Source: JAGDXZ01 sp049966915 | Lineage (GTDB): Archaea > Micrarchaeota > Micrarchaeia > Micrarchaeales > CABMGC01 | DNA length: 15,885 nucleotides | Assembly: GCA_049966915.1 (NCBI GenBank) | Contig: JBMFTS010000012.1 | Coordinates: 1 to 15,885, forward strand | Direction of reading: 5' to 3' | In this document: positions 6,981-13,705 of the stretch, one piece after another | How positions within the stretch are numbered: position 1 is the stretch's first letter | Layout of the letters: each line of letters opens with the position of its first letter | Notes under the pieces: model-generated | Told to the model about the DNA's origin: nothing | What the model saw: the letters and a program-made list of their open reading frames with translations, nothing else | Database searches by the model: none | Position numbers and translations under genes: made by a program

Positions 6981-8177
6981 ATGAAGATCGCCATAGTTTC
7001 TGATTTTCACCTTGGCTACGAGCGCTTCAGGAAAGACGCTTACGACCAGGCGCGAATGGCTCTGGAAGAAGCGGCGAAAATGGCTGACGCCCTGCTTGTG
7101 CCCGGCGACATATTCGACAACCGCGCTCCAAAGCCCGATGTAATAGCCGAAGGCCTGAGCATTTTCAGGGAGCTTGCAGGCATGCCGTGGCGCGCAAAGG
7201 TGGCAGAGGTAACGGGCGCCACGCGATCCTATGCAAATGTGCCGATAGTAATAATCCCGGGCACCCACGAAAGGCGCGCCGCTGGAGAAGAGAACCCGGT
7301 AAGCCTGATAAACCTGGCTGGCTTTGCGATTGACGCCAGCGAATCCACAGTAGTACTCGAACTGGAAGGCGAGCGCGTGGCTGTGCGCGGCATAGGCGGC
7401 ATATCCGAAGAAAGGCTAAGAGAATATCTTAAAAGCAACGATATAAAGCCTGTGCCTGGCGCTTTCAACATCCTAATGCTTCACCAATCAATTTACGAGC
7501 TTATGCCTTTCAACTCCGAGTTTATACATTTTGACGAGCTGCCAGAAGGCTTTGACCTTTACATAGACGGCCACATACACAACAAAGTAGAGGCAAAGGC
7601 GCACGGCAAGCCATTCCTCATACCAGGCAGCACAGTGCTAACGCAGCTCAAAGAAACGGAGCAGGAAAGCAAGGGCTTCTACGTGTATGACACAAGGTCT
7701 CGTACGGCGCAATTCACAAAAATAGCTTCAAGGCCATTCTTCGTTGCAAAGGTAAGCGTGGAAGGCAAAGAGCCTAGCGACATAGAAAAGGAGGCAGATG
7801 AAAAAATAGAAGAAAGGCTGAAAGCAAGCCATGGCGCAGTTCCCATAGTGCTCATTCAGCTTGTTGGCGCCTTGAAGTCCGGTCTAAAGTTCGGCGACAT
7901 AGACCTTGTGCAAGTTTCGAAAAAGTACGAAGGAAAGGCGATAGTGGAAATATCAGGCAGCGGCATAGAAGAGGTGAGCGCAATCGCCGGCGAGTTCAAG
8001 CAGGGTATGCTAGAAGGCGCTAGCGTAAAAGACCTTGGCACTACCATATTCTTGGAGAAGCTGAAGCAGGCAGGCTATGCCCTTGACATCCCGCCAACCG
8101 TGCTTTTTGACATTCTCAGCGGCGATAGCAAGGACAAAGCTGTGAAGAGCGCGCTGGAAAAGCTGCTTGGCAGCTAG
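6981..8177 (+). CDS. mre11: Mre11/SbcD-like DNA repair nuclease
   Basis: Calcineurin-like metallophosphoesterase of the Mre11/SbcD family, the nuclease that processes DNA ends with Rad50. In 398 residues the metal ligands are D8 and H10 (SDFHLG), D43 (PGDIFD), H96 (GTHE), H168 (LMLHQS), and H198 and H200 (DGHIH). The eighth ligand, normally Asn in GNHD, is Thr95 here. The residue at the His52 position of Pyrococcus Mre11 is Asp46, as in SbcD (GDxFD). A capping domain follows (~250-320). The C-terminal ~60 residues are helical and could hold a Rad50-binding segment. The ATG has its own box A and sits 47 bases after the DHH gene. No rad50, herA or nurA lies in the window, although these often neighbour mre11 in archaea. 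The family call is firm; nuclease activity is inferred. Confidence 0.88.
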   Translation: MKIAIVSDFHLGYERFRKDAYDQARMALEEAAKMADALLVPGDIFDNRAPKPDVIAEGLSIFRELAGMPWRAKVAEVTGATRSYANVPIVIIPGTHERRAAGEENPVSLINLAGFAIDASESTVVLELEGERVAVRGIGGISEERLREYLKSNDIKPVPGAFNILMLHQSIYELMPFNSEFIHFDELPEGFDLYIDGHIHNKVEAKAHGKPFLIPGSTVLTQLKETEQESKGFYVYDTRSRTAQFTKIASRPFFVAKVSVEGKEPSDIEKEADEKIEERLKASHGAVPIVLIQLVGALKSGLKFGDIDLVQVSKKYEGKAIVEISGSGIEEVSAIAGEFKQGMLEGASVKDLGTTIFLEKLKQAGYALDIPPTVLFDILSGDSKDKAVKSALEKLLGS

Positions 8178-8210
8178 CGCCGAGCCAAACGTCGCGCCGG
8201 ATTAGGTAGT

Positions 8211-8221
8211 CTTTTATAAAT
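8211..8221 (+). promoter_or_regulatory. Box A for hisS
   Basis: CTTTTATAAAT is a near-consensus archaeal TATA box centred about 27 bases before the ATG at 8243. This supports that ATG as a leaderless start rather than the internal ATGs at 8249 and 8258. Confidence 0.65.
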
Positions 8222-8242
8222 TGTCCAGCAATTATATTTGCG

Positions 8243-9520
8243 ATGTTTATGATTTCAATGCCAAGGGGCACGCACGATTACCCGCCTTCGGAAGCGTTGC
8301 TGCTTAGAGACATACTGACAAAAGCAGAATCCGTATTCAGGCGCTTCGGATTTTCGCCTCTAGTTACGCCTGCCTTGGAGAGCAACGACGTGCTTTCCGC
8401 AAAGTCGTACGGCGAAGAAGCGACAACGGAGTTTTTTGAAGTGGAAGGCGAGGAAGCAGGGCTGCGGTACGACCTCACTGTACCGATGTCCAGGTTCGTG
8501 GCGCAAAACAGGGATTTGCCAATGCCATTCAAGCGCTACGAGATAGGCGCCGCGTGGCGCAAGGAGGAGCCGCAGCGTATGCGCTACCGCGAATTCTACC
8601 AGGCCGATGTAGATATTGTGGGCACTTCAGAAGTAGCAAGCGACGCGGAAGTAATCGCGGCATGCGCTACCGTGCTTGACGAACTAGGCATAAACGGCTA
8701 TGTCGTGCATTTGAACAGCAGAATAATACTGAATAGCATGCTTGAGATGTTTGGCGTCGCGGCAGAAAAGCGCGCAGAGGTGATGCGCGCGCTAGACAAG
8801 CTTTACAAGCTTGGCTCTGACGCCGTCAAAGCGCAGCTTGTTTCAATGGGCTTGAGCGGCCAGCAGGCCGACGAAGTGCTGCAATTCATAAGCGCGGGCG
8901 ATGAGGAAAGCAAATCGGAGAAGCTGGCTTCTTTTTCTGCAACTGCCAAGACAGAAATCGAGCGCATGAACAAGCTCGTGGAGCTTGTAAAGAGCTACGG
9001 AACTACAGGCGACATTGCTATTGACTTTTCAATAGTAAGGGGCATTAACTACTATACTAGCTTCGTGTGGGAGTTTGTAGCAGAGAAGGACGGCAAGCGC
9101 CTTCCTTCCATAGTTGCAGGCGGCAGGTACGACAATCTAATAGGAATGCTTGCGGGCAAAGGCAAGCCGCTGCCTGCTACCGGTTCTTCGCTTGGGATTA
9201 GCAGGATTTTCGATATGCTTTATCAGGAAACCGGCATAAGGAGCAGCGCCAGGGCTTTCGTGGCGCACGCAAAGCCTGCCGATTTTCCTAACGCGCTCAA
9301 AGCAGCAAACGAGCTGCGCGCTCTCGGAATAAATGCTGAAGTCGAAGTGGCAGGCAGGGCTCTTTCAAAACAGCTCGAATATGCAGCTTCGCTCGGCATT
9401 CCTTTCGTTGTAATAGTCGGCGAAGCAGAAGTCAAGCAGGGCAAGCTCAGGCTCAGGGACATGTCTACTGGGAGCGAGGAGCTGCTGAGCATAGACGAAC
9501 TTGCCAAAAAGGTTGCGTAG
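8243..9520 (+). CDS. hisS: Histidyl-tRNA synthetase
   Basis: Class II synthetase that charges tRNA-His with histidine using ATP, in the cytoplasm. The length, 425 residues, is normal. Residues 7-15 (PRGTHDYPP) match the N-terminal HisRS signature. Motif 2 spans about 98-127 (RYEIGAAWRKEEPQ, then RYREFYQADVDIVG). The histidine-specific HisA motif is RGINYYTSFVWE (266-277), with Ser where bacterial RGLDYYTG has Gly. GGRYDNL (293-299) and ATGSSLGISRI (312-322) carry the motif 3 region. Residues ~335-425 form the anticodon-binding domain. A conserved archaeal gene follows after nine bases without a promoter, so the two probably share an mRNA. Confidence 0.96.
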   Translation: MFMISMPRGTHDYPPSEALLLRDILTKAESVFRRFGFSPLVTPALESNDVLSAKSYGEEATTEFFEVEGEEAGLRYDLTVPMSRFVAQNRDLPMPFKRYEIGAAWRKEEPQRMRYREFYQADVDIVGTSEVASDAEVIAACATVLDELGINGYVVHLNSRIILNSMLEMFGVAAEKRAEVMRALDKLYKLGSDAVKAQLVSMGLSGQQADEVLQFISAGDEESKSEKLASFSATAKTEIERMNKLVELVKSYGTTGDIAIDFSIVRGINYYTSFVWEFVAEKDGKRLPSIVAGGRYDNLIGMLAGKGKPLPATGSSLGISRIFDMLYQETGIRSSARAFVAHAKPADFPNALKAANELRALGINAEVEVAGRALSKQLEYAASLGIPFVVIVGEAEVKQGKLRLRDMSTGSEELLSIDELAKKVA

Positions 9521-9529
9521 GCGTTGCAA

Positions 9530-10054
9530 ATGGCGAAATCCGAATTGGAGGAACTTACATACAAGACGATAGCGTCAGGCGGCATTCTCGCAAAGCTATA
9601 TTTCGACATGCAGAGCGAAAAGCAGGAAGACCTGCAGCCGCTGATGGCCGACCTCATAAACAACAGGCTTCTGAAGACACCGGGGGTTGTATACTGCTAT
9701 GGCAGCATAGAGGAACCCATATTCATAGAGCAGGACAAGGTATATTCCACAAGCGCAACAGTGACTGTGCTTTTCAAGAACATGGCTTCGCTTGTCAACG
9801 TCGCTTTCAATTTTGCCCCTGCCGGCATAGAGGTGCTGAAGCCAGACAAGGAATACAGGCTTTCAATAGCAGAATTGCAGACCATAGTGCTTGACGCCGC
9901 GCAAATATCGGTGAATTATTCGCAGTATATACTCAGCAAGGTGCTAAGCAAGGAAGACTTTGCTAAAATAGACAGCGAGCTCAAGCGCAGGGAAGAGCTG
10001 GGCAAGAAGCTGTTCGCAAACAAAAGCAACGATGTGCCAGCCCAAAAACAGTAG
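9530..10054 (+). CDS. Conserved archaeal protein of unknown function
   Basis: 174-residue soluble protein with no named domain. From memory it resembles a widespread uncharacterised archaeal family: an opening ELEELTYKTIASGGILAKLYFD, a middle TPGVVYCYGSIEEPI, then STSATVTVLFKNMASLVN, and a tail ELKRREELGKKLF. The fold looks alpha/beta with a long C-terminal helix. No Cys motif, membrane helix or catalytic signature is visible. The ATG at 9530 is preferred over a TTG two codons earlier. It lies nine bases after the hisS stop, with a weak AGGCG about ten bases upstream, so translation is probably coupled to HisRS. The gap downstream is rich in inverted repeats. Real gene: high confidence; family link: moderate. 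Confidence 0.82.
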   Translation: MAKSELEELTYKTIASGGILAKLYFDMQSEKQEDLQPLMADLINNRLLKTPGVVYCYGSIEEPIFIEQDKVYSTSATVTVLFKNMASLVNVAFNFAPAGIEVLKPDKEYRLSIAELQTIVLDAAQISVNYSQYILSKVLSKEDFAKIDSELKRREELGKKLFANKSNDVPAQKQ

Positions 10055-10122
10055 CATTTGCAACAAAATCAAAATCACGCAGTTTTCGGTTGGCGTCAAC
10101 CGATTATTTGCAATGCTGCGTG
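10054..10122 (+). repeat. Nested inverted repeats after the hisS unit
   Basis: TCGGTTG (10086-10092) and CAACCGA (10097-10103) form a perfect 7-bp stem with a GCGT loop, followed by TTATTTG. CACGCAG (10076-10082) and CTGCGTG (10116-10122) form a perfect 7-bp stem around it. GCATTTGCAA (10054-10063) can instead pair with TTTGCAATGC (10107-10116) with one bulged base. This may be a structured 3' end or terminator of the hisS transcript, or a small RNA. The pairing is seen directly; the role is unknown. Confidence 0.45.
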
Positions 10123-10140
10123 CGTGCGGCTTATGATTTG

Positions 10141-10151
10141 GTTTTTATACT
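10141..10151 (+). promoter_or_regulatory. Box A for the four-helix membrane protein
   Basis: GTTTTTATACT is centred about 35 bases before the ATG at 10181. It predicts a start near 10172 and a leader of about nine bases. Confidence 0.5.
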
Positions 10152-10180
10152 TTTCTAACCAACCAATATGTGGGATTAGC

Positions 10181-10552
10181 ATGGCGAAACCCGGTTCAAG
10201 CCCGTCTCTTTTGATCATAATAGGAGGCATACTGGCGACTTTGAGCGGCATACTGTATGTATACGCGGGTCTGCTGCAAACAGGAGCGTGGATTGTTTCT
10301 GCCGCGCTGCTTTTTGGGCTAGCAATTTTGATATTGGGCGTTCTGGCGCGCGCCAACGGCAAAAGGCTAAAAAGGCTTTCGCTTGTTGCGCTGATATTTT
10401 CAATATTATACTTCATTGCCGGAGGCATGATTTCTGTTGTGCTGCTGTTTTTCGGATTTAGCATGCTGTCGTTGTTGCTTCCTCTGATTTACTTGGCTGG
10501 CTTTTTGGTTAGCCTCATAGGAAGCATAATGGGCGTAATGTACAAGCAATGA
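10181..10552 (+). CDS. Small four-helix membrane protein
   Basis: 123-residue integral membrane protein of unknown function. Hydrophobic segments lie at about 10-32, 35-57, 66-91 and 95-119. A basic loop (RANGKRLKRL, 57-66) separates helices 2 and 3 and would face the cytoplasm by the positive-inside rule. Gly is frequent within the helices. No cysteines, conserved acidic residues or transporter motifs are visible. The frame is open back to a TTG at 10058, but that would add a 41-residue segment running across the promoter, so the ATG at 10181 (MAKPGSSPS) is used. It is likely monocistronic, with its own box A and with a palindrome and the radA promoter downstream. It somewhat resembles small DUF4064-like four-helix proteins, but I cannot confirm that. 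Confidence 0.75.
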   Translation: MAKPGSSPSLLIIIGGILATLSGILYVYAGLLQTGAWIVSAALLFGLAILILGVLARANGKRLKRLSLVALIFSILYFIAGGMISVVLLFFGFSMLSLLLPLIYLAGFLVSLIGSIMGVMYKQ

Positions 10553-10583
10553 CGCAGCAAGATGCGCGCAGATTTGAGCTTGT

Positions 10584-10609
10584 CTGACTGCCGACAAGTC
10601 GGCAGTCAG
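10584..10609. repeat. Perfect 12-bp palindrome upstream of radA
   Basis: CTGACTGCCGAC (10584-10595) and GTCGGCAGTCAG (10598-10609) are exact reverse complements separated by AA. The right arm ends about 46 bases before the radA box A. It could be an operator for a dimeric regulator or a hairpin ending the upstream membrane-protein mRNA, although no T-run follows. A competing 6-bp stem, CTTGTC (10579-10584) with GACAAG (10593-10598), overlaps it. Confidence 0.6.
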
Positions 10610-10654
10610 CATGCAGTAAGTAGGCGCACTTTTGGCAATACGTGCGTGCCTTGG

Positions 10655-10667
10655 AAAGGTTTATTTG
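10655..10667 (+). promoter_or_regulatory. Box A for the radA-dphB unit
   Basis: AAAGGTTTATTTG is centred about 45 bases before the GTG at 10706, predicting a start near 10688 and a leader of about 18 bases. A weak AGGGT at about 10692-10696 may act as ribosome binding site. Confidence 0.45.
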
Positions 10668-10705
10668 CCTATTCAACATAAAGTATTCATAAGGGTATTG
10701 ATACT

Positions 10706-11656
10706 GTGGCAAAAGAAAAAGAGATAAAAGGTATAGAGGACTTGCCTGGCATAGGCCCAGCCACAGCAGAAAAGCTGAAAAGCGCGGGCTACGCCACTCT
10801 TGACCAAATCGCTGTGGCATCGCCATTCGAGCTTTCTACCGCCGTAGGCATAAGTGTCGAAAACGCTAAGAAGGCGGTTGAGGCGGCTAAGCAGGCAACT
10901 ACTATAAATTATCTTGAAGCTTCTGAGGTGCTTGAGCGCAGGCTTGCAATAGGCAAGATAACAACAGGCTCGAAGGGTCTTGACGAGCTGCTTGGCGGCG
11001 GAGTAGAAACAAACGGCATTACCGAGGCATATGGCAAGTTCAGCAGCGGCAAGTCTCAGCTAGGTTTCCAGCTTGCCGTAAATGTGCAGTTGCCAGCAGG
11101 TAAGGGAGGTCTCGGCGGCGGCGCATTGTTCATCGATACCGAAAGCACCTTCAGGCCGGAGCGCATACAGGATATAGCAAAAGGTTCCGGGCTCGACCCG
11201 AAGACCGTGCTAGACAACATATTCGTCGTTCGCGCAACCACAGTGGAGCAGCAGATACTGACTGTAGAGCGCGCCGAAAAACTCATAACAGAGAAAGGCG
11301 TCAAGCTCATAGTAGTTGATTCTCTTACTTCGCTTTTCAGGGCCGAATTTGTAGGAAGAGGCGGATTGGCGGAGAGGCAGCAAAAGCTCAACGGCCATGT
11401 GCACAAGCTGCAAAGCCTTGCCGATTCGTTCAGTCTTGCAGTTTATGTGACAAACCAGGTAATAGACAATCCTGCAATCCTGTTTGGCGATCCTACTGTG
11501 CCAGTAGGCGGCAACATAATAGCACATGCCGCAACTACCCGGCTTTACCTTAGAAAGAGCAAGGAGGACAGGCGCATAGTGCGCCTAGTGGACTCGCCCA
11601 ACCTGCCAGAGGGCGAAGCCGTGATCAAAATAACTACCGAAGGCATACGGGACTGA
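10706..11656 (+). CDS. radA: RadA recombinase
   Basis: Archaeal Rad51/RecA-family recombinase that forms ATP-dependent filaments on single-stranded DNA for homologous recombination. In 316 residues it has the N-terminal helix-hairpin-helix domain (LPGIGPATAEKLKSAG, 13-28), Walker A GKFSSGKS (110-117, unlike the more usual GEFGSGKT), Walker B LIVVD (201-205), and loop 1 and 2 sequences GRGGLAERQQKLNG (217-230) and NQVIDNPAILFGDPTVPVGG (250-269). The inter-subunit FxxA motif appears as YLEA (69-72). The start is GTG; the preceding short leader fits the box A. The length is typical of RadA rather than of RadB, which lacks the HhH domain. DphB follows after 12 bases without a promoter, so they probably share an mRNA. 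Confidence 0.97.
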   Translation: MAKEKEIKGIEDLPGIGPATAEKLKSAGYATLDQIAVASPFELSTAVGISVENAKKAVEAAKQATTINYLEASEVLERRLAIGKITTGSKGLDELLGGGVETNGITEAYGKFSSGKSQLGFQLAVNVQLPAGKGGLGGGALFIDTESTFRPERIQDIAKGSGLDPKTVLDNIFVVRATTVEQQILTVERAEKLITEKGVKLIVVDSLTSLFRAEFVGRGGLAERQQKLNGHVHKLQSLADSFSLAVYVTNQVIDNPAILFGDPTVPVGGNIIAHAATTRLYLRKSKEDRRIVRLVDSPNLPEGEAVIKITTEGIRD

Positions 11657-11668
11657 TTTGCTGATTTT

Positions 11669-12433
11669 ATGCTTTTTCTCATAGGCCTCGGCCTCGACGT
11701 CGGCGATTTGTCGGAGAACGCAATAAACGCAATAAAGAAATGCGACGATGTGTTTATCGAGCGTTACACTTCTTTTCTTCCAGACAGTTATGACGGTTAC
11801 CTTGCAAGAGCGACGGGCAAGGCAGCAAAGGAGCTTGAAAGGCGCGATCTTGAACAGCTCGCGAAAGACATAGTTTCCAAGGCCGCGAGCAGAAACATAG
11901 CTGTGCTAGTGCCCGGCGATCCGCTGCTCGTCACCACCCACGTAACCTTGCTAGAGCTTGCCGGCAAGCTCGGAGTGGCGGCAAAGACAATTCACGCGCC
12001 ATCCATTCTTAGCGTTGCCATAGGCGAGAGCATGCTTGATGTTTACAAGTTCGGCCAGTTTGCCAACGTGCCAATGTGGCAGAAAGATTACAAACCGACC
12101 GCATTCATAAATGTTGTCAAGGAAAACATGCAAAAAGGCCTTCATTCGCTGCTTTTTCTAGACATAGACCAAGAGCATCACAAGCCGATGGCGCTTGAAG
12201 CATGCATTGCAACAATGAAAGCGGCAGACGAAACCGAGCATGCAGGCATTTTTGCTAAGGACCCGTTAGTGCTTGTACTGGGCAATGTTGGCAGAGCCTC
12301 GCAGCGCATAGCGCTTTCGCGTATTTCAAGCGCTGCAAGGCTTGCTCCGATGTTCAACGAAATGCCTTTGAGCATAATCGTGCTTGCTGACTTGTCGTTC
12401 TACGAAGAGGCAGTGAAGAAATTTTTAGTATAG
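11669..12433 (+). CDS. dphB: Diphthine synthase (AdoMet-dependent)
   Basis: Class III (tetrapyrrole-methylase fold) methyltransferase that trimethylates the modified histidine of elongation factor 2 in the diphthamide pathway. The 254-residue length is typical. Visible signatures are the N-terminal FLIGLGL (3-9), VPGDPLLVTTHV (81-92) in the AdoMet site, HAPSILSVAIGESMLDVYKFG (109-129), and the C-terminal PLSIIVLADLSFYEEA. The ATG at 11669 is 12 bases after radA with no Shine-Dalgarno site, so translation probably depends on coupling. The stop directly abuts the stop of the convergent flippase-like gene. Dph2 and EF2 are not in this window. Family call firm. Confidence 0.96.
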   Translation: MLFLIGLGLDVGDLSENAINAIKKCDDVFIERYTSFLPDSYDGYLARATGKAAKELERRDLEQLAKDIVSKAASRNIAVLVPGDPLLVTTHVTLLELAGKLGVAAKTIHAPSILSVAIGESMLDVYKFGQFANVPMWQKDYKPTAFINVVKENMQKGLHSLLFLDIDQEHHKPMALEACIATMKAADETEHAGIFAKDPLVLVLGNVGRASQRIALSRISSAARLAPMFNEMPLSIIVLADLSFYEEAVKKFLV

Positions 12434-13453
12434 CTATGCTTTGGTTTTCCAATACCTGGTGGTATACAGAAGCACTGCCGATGATATGAGCTCCTCGAAC
12501 CATATGCTTGCAACTCTGAAGAATATGGTTATAAGCGCTGCTACGCCGAACGTTATGCCAAGGCCCGGGAAAAACGCAACCAAATAGCCAAGCAGAGCAG
12601 CGTCTGTAATGCCGAGCGTGCCGGGTATTCCAGTAACCATGCCAAGCAGAAGCGCTGAAGTGTATATGAACAAAAGAGTGGGAATGAAGTACGCGCTCAT
12701 GTGTATGCCAAAGCTAAGTATTACGAAGTATAACGCGAGCCCACTGAATATCATTGCGGGCACGGTAAACAGCATTGCAAAGGCGTAGCTGCCAAAGCTA
12801 AGCAGCCTTTTGCTTTGAAAATATGTGTCGCCTATGTTGAAAAAGCTCCTAAGCTGCCTGTATTTGTAAAATTTTTTCTTCAGGTACTTGAACGGCTTCT
12901 CGTAGAATATAAACACGAACGGTATGAGCAGCAATATGCTTATTACTATCGAAATGCTGGAATACCTGTGCACCATGAACGCGGTAACAAGCGCGACCAC
13001 TATAAATCCAAGAAAGTCGGTAAAAATGTCGGCAACTACTGCCGGAAACGTCTGGCCGAACGTCGTACCTGTTTGCCTGTTTACGGTGTATGCTACTGCG
13101 GCCCTGCCCCATCTGCCCGGGGTTATGTCCATGGAAAACATTGAAAGATAAATAAGGAAATTCTTAGATTTCGGAAGTTTTATCTTTAGCTTTTTAAGGA
13201 AAAGGTCCCATTTCGGAAAGCCTATTATATCGCCAAGCAGCACGCATGCAAGTGCCAATAGGTAATAGTATGGATTTAGCGACAATAGTGTGCCAACAAA
13301 CTTGCTTGTGCCTTCGTTTATTACGGCCAATGCGGCTATCACCACAAATACCGCAAGGCTTGCAGTCAATACGCCCACTACCGCCACTTTTGCTTTTCTG
13401 AGCCTTTTGGCCTGCTCCTTGCGTTCCGCGTTGTTGTTTTTTTGTTTAGGCAT
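12434..13453 (-). CDS. LPG-synthase TM / flippase-like membrane protein
   Basis: 339-residue polytopic membrane protein of the lysylphosphatidylglycerol-synthase transmembrane family (UPF0104; AglD-related proteins in archaea). Members are proposed to move or modify lipid-linked compounds, including glycan carriers. A basic N-terminus (~1-22) precedes about eight hydrophobic segments. Family motifs are MDITPGRWGRA (108-118, the PGRxGE-like signature) and GIPGTLGITDAALLG (275-289, the PGGxGxxE-like signature; the usual Glu is Asp). There is no soluble synthetase domain. The ATG at 13453 has a box A 28 bases upstream. It converges on dphB with no gap. Given the sequon-rich surface protein elsewhere in the window, a role in glycan assembly is plausible but inferred. 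Confidence 0.85.
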   Translation of the reverse strand: MPKQKNNNAERKEQAKRLRKAKVAVVGVLTASLAVFVVIAALAVINEGTSKFVGTLLSLNPYYYLLALACVLLGDIIGFPKWDLFLKKLKIKLPKSKNFLIYLSMFSMDITPGRWGRAAVAYTVNRQTGTTFGQTFPAVVADIFTDFLGFIVVALVTAFMVHRYSSISIVISILLLIPFVFIFYEKPFKYLKKKFYKYRQLRSFFNIGDTYFQSKRLLSFGSYAFAMLFTVPAMIFSGLALYFVILSFGIHMSAYFIPTLLFIYTSALLLGMVTGIPGTLGITDAALLGYLVAFFPGLGITFGVAALITIFFRVASIWFEELISSAVLLYTTRYWKTKA

Positions 13454-13474
13454 TGCAGCACGGCATAAATACTG

Positions 13475-13487
13475 GCTTAAATTTATG
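13475..13487 (-). promoter_or_regulatory. Box A for the flippase-like gene
   Basis: Minus-strand CATAAATTTAAGC is centred about 28 bases before the ATG at 13453, leaderless spacing. Confidence 0.5.
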
Positions 13488-13503
13488 AAATGATGATTTC
13501 ACT

Positions 13504-13512
13504 CTTATAAAC
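13504..13512 (+). promoter_or_regulatory. Orphan box A in the 13.5 kb gap
   Basis: CTTATAAAC is a good TATA-like sequence that predicts plus-strand transcription from about 13534. It is separate from the endA box at 13676-13686, so it would serve a short unit of about 130 bases between the two genes. Confidence 0.4.
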
Positions 13513-13567
13513 CTATCAGGTAGGGTCCTCCGCCGACAAAGTCAGCAGAATAAAAGCGGATTTTGAT

Positions 13568-13675
13568 ATGCGGGAAGTCGAGCGTAGAGACAGCGTGTGT
13601 TCGCAAACTAGCCGTTTGCCGAAGAAGCAGAAGCGCAAAGCACGCAGAATGTGCACTGCCAGAAGGCGCTGGTAA
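13568..13675 (+). CDS. Possible 35-residue highly basic small protein
   Basis: An ATG at 13568 opens a 35-codon frame ending in TAA at 13673, just before the endA box A. The peptide begins MREVERRD and ends in a run of basic residues (RLPKKQKRKARRMCTARRRW), with 14 Arg or Lys in the last 20. It resembles very small basic ribosomal proteins in composition, but I recognise no family. The orphan box A upstream would give it a leader of about 35 bases containing an imperfect hairpin (GCCGAC-AAA-GTCAGC, 13532-13546). There is no clear Shine-Dalgarno site. The same DNA could instead encode a structured RNA: TTCGCAAAC (13600-13608) pairs with GTTTGCCGAA (13614-13623) with one bulge. A frame this short can occur by chance, so this is tentative. 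Confidence 0.3.
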   Translation: MREVERRDSVCSQTSRLPKKQKRKARRMCTARRRW

Positions 13676-13686
13676 GTTTATATATG
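13676..13686 (+). promoter_or_regulatory. Box A for endA
   Basis: GTTTATATATG is a near-consensus TATA box centred about 25 bases before the ATG at 13706, indicating a leaderless mRNA. Confidence 0.65.
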
Positions 13687-13705
13687 TGCGGAGAACAATC
13701 TGATT

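Noticed and set aside
7107..7118. Mre11-like protein has Asp46 where Pyrococcus Mre11 has catalytic His52
   Set aside because: Bacterial SbcD also has Asp in this GDxFD motif, so it is not unusual by itself.
10058..10180. 41-residue N-terminal extension of the four-helix membrane protein
   Set aside because: It would start at a TTG, cross the inverted repeats and the box A, and encode an implausible Cys/Trp-rich segment.
13490..13496. ATGATGA resembles a C box of a C/D guide RNA
   Set aside because: No CTGA D or D' box lies within the next ~100 bases, and the match sits between two promoters, so a C/D RNA is not supported.
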